Part shown: piece after piece, positions 19,843 to 28,675 of the stretch
Layout: every line of letters begins with the position of its first letter
Position numbering within the stretch: the first letter of the stretch is position 1
The notes under the pieces: generated by a model
The model's database searches: none
What the model was told of the DNA's origin: nothing
What the model saw: the letters and a program-made list of their open reading frames with translations, nothing else
Program-made: the position numbers and the translations under genes
Source: Bacilli bacterium
GTDB lineage: Bacteria; Bacillota_I; Bacilli_A; RF39; UBA660
DNA: 64,000 bases
Direction of reading: 5' to 3'
Assembly (NCBI GenBank): GCA_900768815.1
Contig: CAAGEE010000004.1
Location: forward strand, 124,001-188,000

Positions 19843-20685
19843 ATGAGTAATATAAGTATAAGAAATGAAAAATTTATTTCTTTTGCTGAAAATATACTTG
19901 CTAATAAGAAAATTTCTCATGCTTATATTATTGAACTGTGTGATTATGATATTGACCTGTCTCTAGTCAATCGCTTTATTAAGTTATTATTATGTAAGAA
20001 TGATATTAAAACATTTGATAAACTTAATTGTGGCTCTTGTAATGTCTGTAATTTGATTGATAATCATAATTACCCAGATATTAGATATATAGAACCTGAT
20101 GGTAAAGAAATAAAAAAAAATCAACTTTTGGATTTACAAAAGGATTTTAACAATAAATCTTTATTAGAAAATAAAAGAATTTATGTAATTCAGGAAGCAG
20201 ATAAGTTAAATGTAGCTGCAGCAAATACTTTACTTAAGTTTTTAGAGGAACCAGCTGATGATATAATTGCGATTTTACTTACAAAGAATAGGTATAAACT
20301 TTTGGATACGATTTTATCTAGATGTCAGGTTTTAACTATTGGTAGTGAAGATGACAGTTATGATTATAATGAAGAAATTAATACTATTATTTCATATATT
20401 GTTAAGGGTGATTCTTTATTTATAAATTATGGTTCTTTATTGGAATTATTACCTGATAAGAATATTGCAATGGATTATTTTAAGAAAATAGAAATTATTT
20501 TTCTGGATTTTTTACAAAATAATAAGTCTTTGTATTCTTGTTTATCTGGTGTCAATAAAGATTCAATTATACGTTTTTTGAATATAATTGAGGTAGAATT
20601 AATGAAATTGGATTATAATGTTAATTATAAGTTATGGTTAGATTCTTTGTTTTCTAAGCTGATTGGTGGTGTTAGTAATGATTGA
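19843..20685 (+). CDS. holB: DNA polymerase III delta' subunit
   Basis: The 280-residue AAA+ clamp-loader subunit has SHAYIIEL instead of a working Walker A, as is normal for delta'. It has a Cys zinc knuckle (CGSCNVC), the SENS-like TLLKFLEEP segment and ILSRCQ. It assembles with DnaX and HolA to load the DnaN clamp. AGGAGG precedes the ATG. tmk and yaaQ, which lie upstream in Bacillus, are absent here. Confidence 0.94.
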   Translation: MSNISIRNEKFISFAENILANKKISHAYIIELCDYDIDLSLVNRFIKLLLCKNDIKTFDKLNCGSCNVCNLIDNHNYPDIRYIEPDGKEIKKNQLLDLQKDFNNKSLLENKRIYVIQEADKLNVAAANTLLKFLEEPADDIIAILLTKNRYKLLDTILSRCQVLTIGSEDDSYDYNEEINTIISYIVKGDSLFINYGSLLELLPDKNIAMDYFKKIEIIFLDFLQNNKSLYSCLSGVNKDSIIRFLNIIEVELMKLDYNVNYKLWLDSLFSKLIGGVSND

Positions 20686-21466
20686 TGTATTAGTTGTTAG
20701 TTTTGATAATAATAGGCAATTAGCATTTCTTTCTCCTAGTGATTTAAATTTTTCTGTCGGAGATAAGGTAGTAGTTAGTACTGAAAATGGTTTTCAACTT
20801 GCTACTGTTAAAAAAGATATATATAAAGAAAAAAAAGATAATTTGGTATTACCTTTAGATAAAGTTGTTAGAAAGGCAACAGAAGAAGATTTAAAACAAT
20901 TTAATGAGAATATTAAGTGTGCTACTAAGGCTCTTGAAGACGCAAAGAAATTTAGTAAAGATTTAAAATTGAACATGAATTTCTTGGAGGCTTTTTATAA
21001 CCTTGATAAGTCACAATTATTGTTTTCCTTTTTAGCAGATGATCGTGTTGATTTTAGAGAACTTGCTAAAAAATTAGCACAAAAGTATAAAACTAGAATT
21101 GAATTAAGACAGATTGGTGTTAGAGATAAGGCTAAAAGAGTTGGTGGACTTGGTCCTTGTGGTTTATTTTTATGTTGTAATTCATTTTTGACTGATTTTA
21201 GTAGTGTTTCTATTAATATGGCTAAAAATCAGTTTCTAGCACTTAATCCTTCTAAAATCAATGGTGTATGTGGTAGACTTTTATGTTGTTTAGGATATGA
21301 AAATGACGTTTACACTGAATTAAAAAAAGGTTTACCAAAGATTGGTTCTATTATGGAAACTGAACATGGGGTTGGAAAAGTTGTTTCAATTGATGTGTTT
21401 AAACGAACTTATAGTGTTGATTTAAAGGAAAAAGGAATTATAGAATTTGAGCAGGTTGATAAATAA
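20678..21466 (+). CDS. ricT: RicT (YaaT), PSP1-domain protein
   Basis: The 262-residue protein has the PSP1 domain and two Cys-rich motifs, GPCGLFLCCNSFL and GVCGRLLCC. In the Bacillus RicAFT complex such Cys bind iron-sulfur clusters. That complex works with RNase Y in RNA processing and affects sporulation and competence. The start overlaps the holB stop by 8 bases with GGTGGTG upstream. The order holB-ricT-methyltransferase-rsmI is as in Bacillus, but yabA is missing. Confidence 0.92.
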   Translation: MIDVLVVSFDNNRQLAFLSPSDLNFSVGDKVVVSTENGFQLATVKKDIYKEKKDNLVLPLDKVVRKATEEDLKQFNENIKCATKALEDAKKFSKDLKLNMNFLEAFYNLDKSQLLFSFLADDRVDFRELAKKLAQKYKTRIELRQIGVRDKAKRVGGLGPCGLFLCCNSFLTDFSSVSINMAKNQFLALNPSKINGVCGRLLCCLGYENDVYTELKKGLPKIGSIMETEHGVGKVVSIDVFKRTYSVDLKEKGIIEFEQVDK

Positions 21467-22209
21467 TGGAACGATTGGATGATATATTAGGTTATAAAAA
21501 TAGGAAGATTTATCAAGATGATGATTGTTTTTCTTTTTCATTAGATAGTATTATGCTTGCTAATTTTGCAACTATTAGGATGAGAGATAAAAATATTTTA
21601 GATTTAGGGTGTGGAAATGGAGTAATTCCTCTAATTCTTTCTCTTAGAACTGATAAGAAAATAGTTGGAGTTGAGTTACAAAAAAAATTGGCTAATTTGG
21701 CTATTAAGTCAGTTGAATATAATGATCTTGAGTCACAAATTGAAATTTTAAATATAAATATGAAAGATTATGTTAATACTGAGACAATGGAAAAGTACGA
21801 TTTAATTACTTGTAATCCTCCGTATTTTAAAGTTAATGAAGAAAACTATTTTAATTTATCTTTAGAAAAGGTTATTGCGCGTCATGAAGTAGAAGTAACG
21901 CTTGATGATGTTTTTTGCATTTCAAAAAAATTATTGAAAAATAATGGAAATTTTGCTATTGTACATAGACCGGTTAGATTAATGGAAATTTTTGATTTGT
22001 TTAGGAAAAATAATATTGAGCCAAAGAGATTACAGTTTGTTTATGAGAAAATTTCAAAAGAATCAACTTTAGTTTTAGTTGAAGGACAAAAGTGTGGCAA
22101 AGCAGGGTTAAAAATAGAAAGGCCGTTTATTTTATATAATGAGGATGGTACTATGACGAAGGAGTACGAGTCTTTATGTAGGGAGGTTATTAATAATGCG
22201 ACAAAGTAG
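21466..22209 (+). CDS. TrmN6-like SAM-dependent methyltransferase (YabB)
   Basis: The 247-residue Rossmann methyltransferase has the SAM motif LDLGCGNGVIPL and the N6-adenine-type catalytic motif NPPYFK. It resembles the YabB/YfiC group that methylates A37 of tRNA-Val in E. coli; the substrate here is inferred. Its ATG overlaps the ricT stop (TAATG) and its end overlaps rsmI by 14 bases, so the run is translationally coupled. Confidence 0.9.
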   Translation: MERLDDILGYKNRKIYQDDDCFSFSLDSIMLANFATIRMRDKNILDLGCGNGVIPLILSLRTDKKIVGVELQKKLANLAIKSVEYNDLESQIEILNINMKDYVNTETMEKYDLITCNPPYFKVNEENYFNLSLEKVIARHEVEVTLDDVFCISKKLLKNNGNFAIVHRPVRLMEIFDLFRKNNIEPKRLQFVYEKISKESTLVLVEGQKCGKAGLKIERPFILYNEDGTMTKEYESLCREVINNATK

Positions 22210-23035
22210 TTATGATGGTAGAGCAAGTTTATATTTAATTCCAACTCCTATTGGTAATTTAGATGATATTACTATAAGAGCACTTAATACGTTGAAGATG
22301 GTCGATATAATTTTATGTGAAGATACTAGAGAAACTGGTAAATTACTTAAAAAATATGATATTAAGAAAAGATTAGTTAGTTGTCATGAATTTAATGAAG
22401 AAAAAGTAAAGTCTGTTGTTGTTGATGATTTAAAAAATGGTTTAAATATAGGACTAGTTACTGATCAAGGAACACCTATTATTAGTGATCCGGGATATAT
22501 TGTTGTTAAAGAAGTTATTGCTAATAATTTAAATGTTATAAGTTTACCTGGTGCGACAGCTTTTGTACCGGCTTTGACGTCTTCAGGAATATATCCTTCA
22601 CAGTTTTTGTTCTATGGTTTTTTAAATGCCAAGGATTCTAAACAAAAAACAGAATTACAGTCTTTAAAAAATTTAAAATGCACAATGATTTTTTATGAGG
22701 CACCACATAGATTAAAAAATACATTAACTAATATGTTAAATGTGTTAGGTGATAGAAATATTTCTATTTCTAGGGAAATTTCTAAAATACATGAGGAAAT
22801 TTTAAGAGATAAAATAAGTAATTTAATAGATGTTGCTGATACTTTAAAAGGTGAATTTGTCTTAGTAGTTGATGGAAATCATGATGTAGTTGATTATAGT
22901 GAGATGTCTATTATTGAACATGTTAAATTATATGTTGAAGATGGCATGGATGAAAAAGATGCTATTAAATTGGTGGCAAAAGAGAGACAAGTTGCTAAGT
23001 CTATAATTTATAAAGAATATCATTTAGGGAAGTGA
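22196..23035 (+). CDS. rsmI: RsmI, 16S rRNA C1402 2'-O-methyltransferase
   Basis: The 279-residue tetrapyrrole-methylase-fold protein has LIPTPIGNLDDIT, CEDTRETGKLL, DQGTPIISDPG and the PGATAFVPALTSSG motif typical of RsmI. It methylates the ribosomal P-site base C1402. AGGGAGG precedes the ATG. The GIY-YIG gene yazA, found just before it in Bacillus, is missing. Confidence 0.95.
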   Translation: MRQSSYDGRASLYLIPTPIGNLDDITIRALNTLKMVDIILCEDTRETGKLLKKYDIKKRLVSCHEFNEEKVKSVVVDDLKNGLNIGLVTDQGTPIISDPGYIVVKEVIANNLNVISLPGATAFVPALTSSGIYPSQFLFYGFLNAKDSKQKTELQSLKNLKCTMIFYEAPHRLKNTLTNMLNVLGDRNISISREISKIHEEILRDKISNLIDVADTLKGEFVLVVDGNHDVVDYSEMSIIEHVKLYVEDGMDEKDAIKLVAKERQVAKSIIYKEYHLGK

Positions 23036-23039
23036 TTAT

Positions 23040-23612
23040 GTGAAGTTGGTAGTAGGATTAGGTAATCCTGGAAAAGAATATGACAAGACGAGACATAATG
23101 TAGGATTTATGGTTATTGATAATTATATTGAACATATTAATATTAGTGATAATGAGTGGAAAAAGAAATTTAATTCATTATATTTACAAACCGATATAAG
23201 AGGAGAAAAAGTTATTTTTATGAAACCTCTTACTTATATGAATTTATCTGGACAAGCAGTTAAAGAAGTTGTTGATTATTTTAAAATTGATATTTCTGAT
23301 ATTTTAGTTGTTTCAGACGATTTAGATTTACTTGTTGGTAATTTTAAGTTAAGAGAGGCTGGTTCCTCTGGTGGTCATAATGGTTTAAAAAATATAGCGT
23401 TATGTTTAGGTACTGATAAATTTAAGAGATTAAAAGTTGGTATTTCAAAAAATAGTTCTATTGATATAAAAGATTATGTTTTGGGTAAAATATCTAGAGA
23501 CGATTTAGATACATTGAATGGGTTATTTAAGGGATTAAATAATGTTATTGATGACTATTTTGTTTTGCCATTTTCAGATTTAATGAGTAAGTATAATCGT
23601 AAAAACAGGTGA
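23040..23612 (+). CDS. pth: peptidyl-tRNA hydrolase
   Basis: The 190-residue protein starts with VGLGNPGKEYDKTRHNVGF, which includes the catalytic His of the RHN motif. It continues with MKPLTYMNLSG and GGHNGLKNI. It frees peptides from stalled peptidyl-tRNA. The start is GTG within ATGTGAAG; the overlapping ATG would stop at once. It precedes mfd as in Bacillus, but without fin between them. Confidence 0.96.
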   Translation: MKLVVGLGNPGKEYDKTRHNVGFMVIDNYIEHINISDNEWKKKFNSLYLQTDIRGEKVIFMKPLTYMNLSGQAVKEVVDYFKIDISDILVVSDDLDLLVGNFKLREAGSSGGHNGLKNIALCLGTDKFKRLKVGISKNSSIDIKDYVLGKISRDDLDTLNGLFKGLNNVIDDYFVLPFSDLMSKYNRKNR

Positions 23613-23616
23613 TTTA

Positions 23617-26600
23617 ATGAATTTTTTGGAAAATTTAATTAAAATTGATGTAAAAAAGGACATGGGTATAGTTGGGCTTACCGATGAGTTTTTTTGCGTT
23701 TATTTGTATGATTTATTTAAACAAAAAAATAAAAGTATTCTTTTGGTAGTCAATACTTTGTTTGAGGCAAATAATATATATTCATCTTTAAGTAATTATA
23801 CTGATGATGTTAGACTTTTTCCAATGGATGATTTTTTAACTAGTGAGGCTTTAGCAATTAGTCCTGATTTAAAGATAAATCGATTAAATACTTTGAGTGA
23901 TATTATTAGTGAAAAGCCTTTAATTGTTATTACCAATTTAATGGGTTATCTAAGATTCTTACCTGATATGGATAATTATAAAAAACATATAGTTAGTTTG
24001 AAAGTGGGAGATACTATTTCTCCTAAAGATTTAGTTAGTAAACTTGTTAATTGTAGTTATACTAGAAGTACGATTGTTACTAAAACTGGAGAAATTGGTG
24101 TACGTGGATTTGTTGTTGATATTTATCCTATTGAAGAAGATAAGCCAATAAGAATAGAATTTTTTGGTGATGAAATTGATTCAATTAGATATTTTGATGT
24201 CGAAACACAGAAATCTTTAAAAAGTATAAATGAAATAACTATAAGACCCTATTCAGAATTTTTAACTACTAGTTCTTTTGTAGTAGAAGATGAATATGGA
24301 AAACAAAAATACTTACCAAAGTATGAAAACGTAGTATCTATTGCTAAGTATTTTGATGATGGTTTTACTGTATTTAAGGATTTTGAACAATTAAAAGTTA
24401 GCTATTTACATATTTTGGAGGAAATTAATTCTTATAGAAATAGTAGTGATTCTACATTTACTTCAAATTATATGTTTGGATTAGATGATATTTCTGTTAA
24501 ATTTCCTTTATACTATATGTCTGTTGATAATTATGTTTCTTCAACAAATAGTATTAGTTTTAATTCTAAGACTATAAATAATTTTGCTGAAAATAGTGAA
24601 CAAATAAATAAATTTATAAATAATTCTATTAGAGAAGGAAAAACAGTTTTGATATGTTTAAAGAAATATCAGCTTAGAAGTATTGCTAACAAATTAAACA
24701 TGAAATTATATTATTCTGATTTGAATAGTGTTGTCGTTGGACAAGTTAATTTAATTGAAAAAGAGTTTAACCATGGATTTATTTATAATGATATTGTATT
24801 ATTAACGGCTTCTGAACTATTTATAACAAGAGAAAAGAGTAGAAAATATAATACTACTTTTAAGTATTCTACTTCTATTTCTGATATTTCTAAATTAAGT
24901 ATTGGAGACTATGTTGTACATAATATACATGGTATTGGTATTTATAATGGTATTAAAACTTTATCATCTTTTGGCTGTGAAAAAGATTATTTAGAGGTTT
25001 TATATCAAGGAACTGACAAGATTTATATACCAGTTGAAAAAATAGATTTATTGATGAAGTATTCTGGTAAAGAGGGAGTTCAACCTAAAATTAATAAATT
25101 AGGTGGTACTGAATGGGAAAAGACTAAAATTCGAGTTAAGGCTAAAGTTAGAGATATGGCTGATAAATTATTAAGACTTTATGCAGAAAGAGAAAAAAAA
25201 TCTGGATATGCTTTCTCACCTGACTCTGAAATGATGATAGAGTTTGAAAATGATTTTCCATATGAACTTACTAGGGACCAAATAACAGCGATACAACAAA
25301 TCAAAATGGATATGGAAAAACCAGTTCCGATGGACAGATTATTATGTGGAGATGTTGGTTTTGGTAAGACTGAGGTAGCATTTGTTGCTGCATTTAAAGC
25401 AATTATGGATTCTAAACAAGTATTATTTTTATGTCCTACTACAATTTTATCTAATCAACATTATGAAAATGCTAAGGAAAGATTTAAGAACTTTCCAGTA
25501 TCTATAGCATTACTTAATAGATTTACTTCTCCAAAGGATGTAAAAAAGACAATAGAAGGATTAAAAGATGGTACTATTGATTTAGTTTTTGGTACTCATA
25601 GATTGTTAAGTGATGATGTTGTACCTAAAGATTTGGGGCTATTAATAATTGATGAAGAACAAAGATTTGGAGTGATGCATAAGGAAAAAATAAAACAATA
25701 TAAGACTAATGTTGATGTATTGACTTTGACAGCAACACCCATTCCTAGAACATTACAAATGTCGTTAGTTGGTATTAGAAGTCTTTCATTGATTGGAACT
25801 CCACCTGTTAATAGGTATCCTGTTCAAACATATGTAGTTCAAGAGAATATGATGATACTTAAGGATGCAATTTACAAAGAGTTAAGTAGAAATGGACAAG
25901 TATATATTCTTTACAATAAAGTACAATCCATTGAAGAAGAGGCTTTAAAAATTAAAAATTTAGTACCTGAGGCAAATATTGCTGTTGCTCATGGACAAAT
26001 GTCTAAAAGTGAACTTGAAAGTAAGATATTTGATTTTGTTAATAAAAAGTATGATATTTTACTATGTACTACTATTATAGAAACTGGTATAGATATTCCT
26101 AACGTAAATACTTTAATAATAATAGATGCCGATCGTTTTGGACTTAGTCAACTATATCAGATTAGAGGTAGAGTTGGGCGAAGTGATAGATTTGCATATG
26201 CTTATTTAATGTATGATGCTAGAAAAGTACTTACTGAGTCTGCTGTTAAAAGACTTAATGTTATTAAAGAGTTTACAGAACTTGGTAGTGGCTTTTCAAT
26301 AGCGACAAGAGATTTATCTATTAGAGGTGCTGGAGATATACTTGGTAGTGAACAAGCAGGGTTTATTGATTCAGTAGGAATTGATTTATATTTAAAAATG
26401 CTAAATGATGAAGTAAATAGTATTAGTACTAACAATCTAGAGTCTTTAGAACAGCAAGAAGATAAGGAGTCTAAACCTTTAATTAATGTTTCTACACATA
26501 TTGATGATAGTTATGTTAGTGACGATGACTTAAAGATTGAGATACATAGAAAGATTAATGAAATTGACTCTAAAGAGAAGTTTGAGGAGATAAAAGCAGA

Positions 26601-26934
26601 ATTAGAGGATAGATTTGGGCGTTTAAATGAAGATATAGTTGTTTATATGTATGAAGAATGGTTTGAAAAATTAGCAAGAAGTTTAAAAATAAAAAATGTT
26701 CACCAGACTAAGAATTCTATTGAATTAGTATTTACGGACGATGTAGTTTCAAAATTAGATATGGATGAAGTATTTATGGATGCTTTTTATATTACTAATA
26801 TGTTTAGGTTTATTAGTAAAGGTAATAATTTGATTATTGTTTTAGATATTATTAAGTTAGAAAAACATCCTATATATTATTTGGTTGCTCTTTTAGATAA
26901 AATTTATACTAAATATAAAAATTGTATTGACTAA
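23617..26934 (+). CDS. mfd: Mfd transcription-repair coupling factor
   Basis: The 1105-residue translocase has the UvrB-homology N-terminus, the CarD-like RNA polymerase interaction domain (ISKLSIGDYVVHNIHGIG) and RecG-like helicase motifs (GDVGFGKTE, DEEQRFG, TATPIPRT, QIRGRVGRS). It ends in a UvrA-masking domain. It removes stalled RNA polymerase and recruits UvrA. AGGTGA precedes the ATG and spacing from pth is 4 bases. Confidence 0.97.
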   Translation: MNFLENLIKIDVKKDMGIVGLTDEFFCVYLYDLFKQKNKSILLVVNTLFEANNIYSSLSNYTDDVRLFPMDDFLTSEALAISPDLKINRLNTLSDIISEKPLIVITNLMGYLRFLPDMDNYKKHIVSLKVGDTISPKDLVSKLVNCSYTRSTIVTKTGEIGVRGFVVDIYPIEEDKPIRIEFFGDEIDSIRYFDVETQKSLKSINEITIRPYSEFLTTSSFVVEDEYGKQKYLPKYENVVSIAKYFDDGFTVFKDFEQLKVSYLHILEEINSYRNSSDSTFTSNYMFGLDDISVKFPLYYMSVDNYVSSTNSISFNSKTINNFAENSEQINKFINNSIREGKTVLICLKKYQLRSIANKLNMKLYYSDLNSVVVGQVNLIEKEFNHGFIYNDIVLLTASELFITREKSRKYNTTFKYSTSISDISKLSIGDYVVHNIHGIGIYNGIKTLSSFGCEKDYLEVLYQGTDKIYIPVEKIDLLMKYSGKEGVQPKINKLGGTEWEKTKIRVKAKVRDMADKLLRLYAEREKKSGYAFSPDSEMMIEFENDFPYELTRDQITAIQQIKMDMEKPVPMDRLLCGDVGFGKTEVAFVAAFKAIMDSKQVLFLCPTTILSNQHYENAKERFKNFPVSIALLNRFTSPKDVKKTIEGLKDGTIDLVFGTHRLLSDDVVPKDLGLLIIDEEQRFGVMHKEKIKQYKTNVDVLTLTATPIPRTLQMSLVGIRSLSLIGTPPVNRYPVQTYVVQENMMILKDAIYKELSRNGQVYILYNKVQSIEEEALKIKNLVPEANIAVAHGQMSKSELESKIFDFVNKKYDILLCTTIIETGIDIPNVNTLIIIDADRFGLSQLYQIRGRVGRSDRFAYAYLMYDARKVLTESAVKRLNVIKEFTELGSGFSIATRDLSIRGAGDILGSEQAGFIDSVGIDLYLKMLNDEVNSISTNNLESLEQQEDKESKPLINVSTHIDDSYVSDDDLKIEIHRKINEIDSKEKFEEIKAELEDRFGRLNEDIVVYMYEEWFEKLARSLKIKNVHQTKNSIELVFTDDVVSKLDMDEVFMDAFYITNMFRFISKGNNLIIVLDIIKLEKHPIYYLVALLDKIYTKYKNCID

Positions 26935-26979
26935 TTGATAAATTATTAGTTAAATTTATTTATGCTAGGAGTTGGGTAA

Positions 26980-27636
26980 ATGATGTATGATATTCAAAGT
27001 CTTAAAGATAATCATGTTAATAATTATAGAAAGGCATTAGTAGAAATTATAAATAATAATACAAATGCCTTATTTGATGAGGATATATCTTCTTTAATAA
27101 AAAAGCCACCTTTAGATTCAATGGATTTGATTAAATCTAAATTTTTAGATTTGGCTAAGAAAAACAAAATAGTGTTAAATGCCGATGTATTGGCAAAAAT
27201 TATTGATAGTTATAGAAAAAAGTGTTTAGAAACGTTTGAAAAATTAAAAGGTGTTAGAATTAGTGAATTGTCAAAGCTTGTAAATAATTATTCTTTGGAA
27301 AAAGATAGTGATGTTATTAAAATAAATAAAAAGGATTTTACTGTGATTAACAAAAAAGTAAAAAGTGAAATGAAGAAAATTATTAAATTAAGTTTAAATC
27401 AAGAGATTATTGATAAAGTTAATGAGCTGTTTTCTAATGATGTTGATTCTGGTGTAGTAAAAAAAATTACAAGTGATGTGAGTAAATATATTAATGGTAA
27501 TTATCAAAGACAATTGTTAGAAAATATAGATTTTAAAATATTAGTCAAGGATACTATTTTGATTAATAGTTTTAAAGAACAAAGTGATAGATATTTATTT
27601 ACTTTGGAAAATTCAAGAATTTTTGAAATAGAATAG
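26980..27636 (+). CDS. hypothetical helical protein between mfd and spoVT
   Basis: I do not recognise this 218-residue protein. It is Lys- and Ile-rich, appears mostly helical, and has no signal peptide, membrane segment or metal motif. AGGAG lies 8 bases before the first of two adjacent ATG codons. It has no counterpart between mfd and spoVT in Bacillus. A hairpin terminator follows. The near-absence of Cys and the many Asn/Lys residues fit the genome's AT-rich codon use, so there is no sign of recent transfer. Confidence 0.75.
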   Translation: MMYDIQSLKDNHVNNYRKALVEIINNNTNALFDEDISSLIKKPPLDSMDLIKSKFLDLAKKNKIVLNADVLAKIIDSYRKKCLETFEKLKGVRISELSKLVNNYSLEKDSDVIKINKKDFTVINKKVKSEMKKIIKLSLNQEIIDKVNELFSNDVDSGVVKKITSDVSKYINGNYQRQLLENIDFKILVKDTILINSFKEQSDRYLFTLENSRIFEIE

Positions 27637-27647
27637 ATTAAAGTTAT

Positions 27648-27697
27648 AAAGACTTCTGCAAAAAAGTTAAAAGAGTTATGCGAGTAAGTCTTTTTTT
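27648..27697 (+). terminator. terminator after the hypothetical gene
   Basis: AAAGACTT pairs with AAGTCTTT, with an inner GCA/TGC pair, and a T-run follows. Confidence 0.65.
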
Positions 27698-27726
27698 GTA
27701 TTTAAATTCTTTATTTTATGGTGCTG

Positions 27727-27773
27727 TTATGGAAATATTTACCAAGGGAATTTATGGAAATATTTATTATAAT
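27727..27773 (+). promoter_or_regulatory. tandem 15-bp direct repeat and -10 box upstream of spoVT
   Basis: TTATGGAAATATTTA occurs at 27727-27741 and again at 27752-27766, 25 bases apart. A TATAAT follows at 27768-27773. No -35 is visible at the right spacing, which suggests activator dependence. Confidence 0.5.
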
Positions 27774-27854
27774 ATAAATGAGAGGCAAAGTTTTTGTATA
27801 AAATGCGATTATTGTAGAGAGAATATTAGTATGAAGAAAGTGAGGAATAATTTT

Positions 27855-28385
27855 ATGAAGTCAACAGGTGTAGTAAGAAGAGTGGATGATTTAGGAAGAA
27901 TTGTTATTCCCAAGGAGATTCGACGTACTCTTAGAATCCGAGATGGAGAATCGTTAGAAATATTTGTTGATAGAGAAATGATTGCTCTAAAGAAATTCTC
28001 TAAAATGTCTGACATGAATGAAGTTGCTCAAGAATTAGTAGAAATAATAAATGCTACTATAAATAAAACCGTATTAATTACAGATCGTGATAAATTTATT
28101 GCCGGTGCTGGTGGTTTAAAGAAAAAATATATAGATACTAATATCTCCAGATATTTAGAAGGTGTTATGAAAGAGAGAAAAAACATATTTGAAACAAGTG
28201 TACATAGTGTAGAATTGCATGAAAACGAAAAAGATAATCTTTCCTATTTAATCCAACCAATTATTATGAATGGAGATGCTATTGGTTTAGTACTAATTAT
28301 TTCTGATAAAAATGATATTACACAATTAGATGAAAAACTTATTAATGTAATGGCACAATTTTTGGGAAAACATATTGAAGAATAA
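27855..28385 (+). CDS. spoVT: SpoVT stage V sporulation regulator
   Basis: The 176-residue protein begins MKSTGVVRRVDDLGRIVIPK, the AbrB-type DNA-binding domain (residues 1-50). A GAF-like domain follows, with ITDRDKFIAGAGG and NGDAIGLVLIIS. It aligns end to end with Bacillus SpoVT, which tunes sigma-G genes in the forespore. The ATG at 27855 follows GAGGAA; a longer in-frame reading is not conserved. mfd-spoVT neighbourhood is conserved apart from one inserted gene. Confidence 0.93.
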   Translation: MKSTGVVRRVDDLGRIVIPKEIRRTLRIRDGESLEIFVDREMIALKKFSKMSDMNEVAQELVEIINATINKTVLITDRDKFIAGAGGLKKKYIDTNISRYLEGVMKERKNIFETSVHSVELHENEKDNLSYLIQPIIMNGDAIGLVLIISDKNDITQLDEKLINVMAQFLGKHIEE

Positions 28386-28403
28386 AAAAAAGTGTGTTAT
28401 ACT
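28375..28403 (+). promoter_or_regulatory. promoter of the metG T-box transcript
   Basis: TTGAAG and TATACT are 17 bases apart, and TG precedes the -10 (TGTTATACT). The -35 lies in the last codons of spoVT. Confidence 0.65.
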
Positions 28404-28409
28404 TTGTCC

Positions 28410-28645
28410 ATATCTCAAATGTTGTGATGAAGAGCTTAATGACATATATTTATAAAGAGAACTCTTGGTAGGTGTGAAAGAGGATACGTTGGTTGTTAAG
28501 TATGGCTTTTGAACTATCATATCGATATGTAGGTATGATCGTATATAGGCGTTAACTATTTAAGTGTATAATATCAAGATTATTATAAATAAAGGTGGTA
28601 CCGCGAATTAATTCGTCCTTTTGCTATAATAATTTTTTTTTGGTA
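28410..28645 (+). promoter_or_regulatory. T-box riboswitch, methionine specifier
   Basis: The T-box core AAAGGTGGTACCGCG is at 28591-28605. Downstream CGAATTAATTCG, CCTTTT and a run of T residues form the terminator. In stem I, AAGAGC (28430-28435) can pair with GCTTTT (28505-28510), and the triplet just before the 3' arm is ATG (28502-28504). This is the Met codon followed by a purine, as expected. Uncharged tRNA-Met would stabilise the antiterminator and switch on metG. Confidence 0.88.
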
Positions 28646-28675
28646 TTAATACTATATAAGAAAAGGAGTGATATT

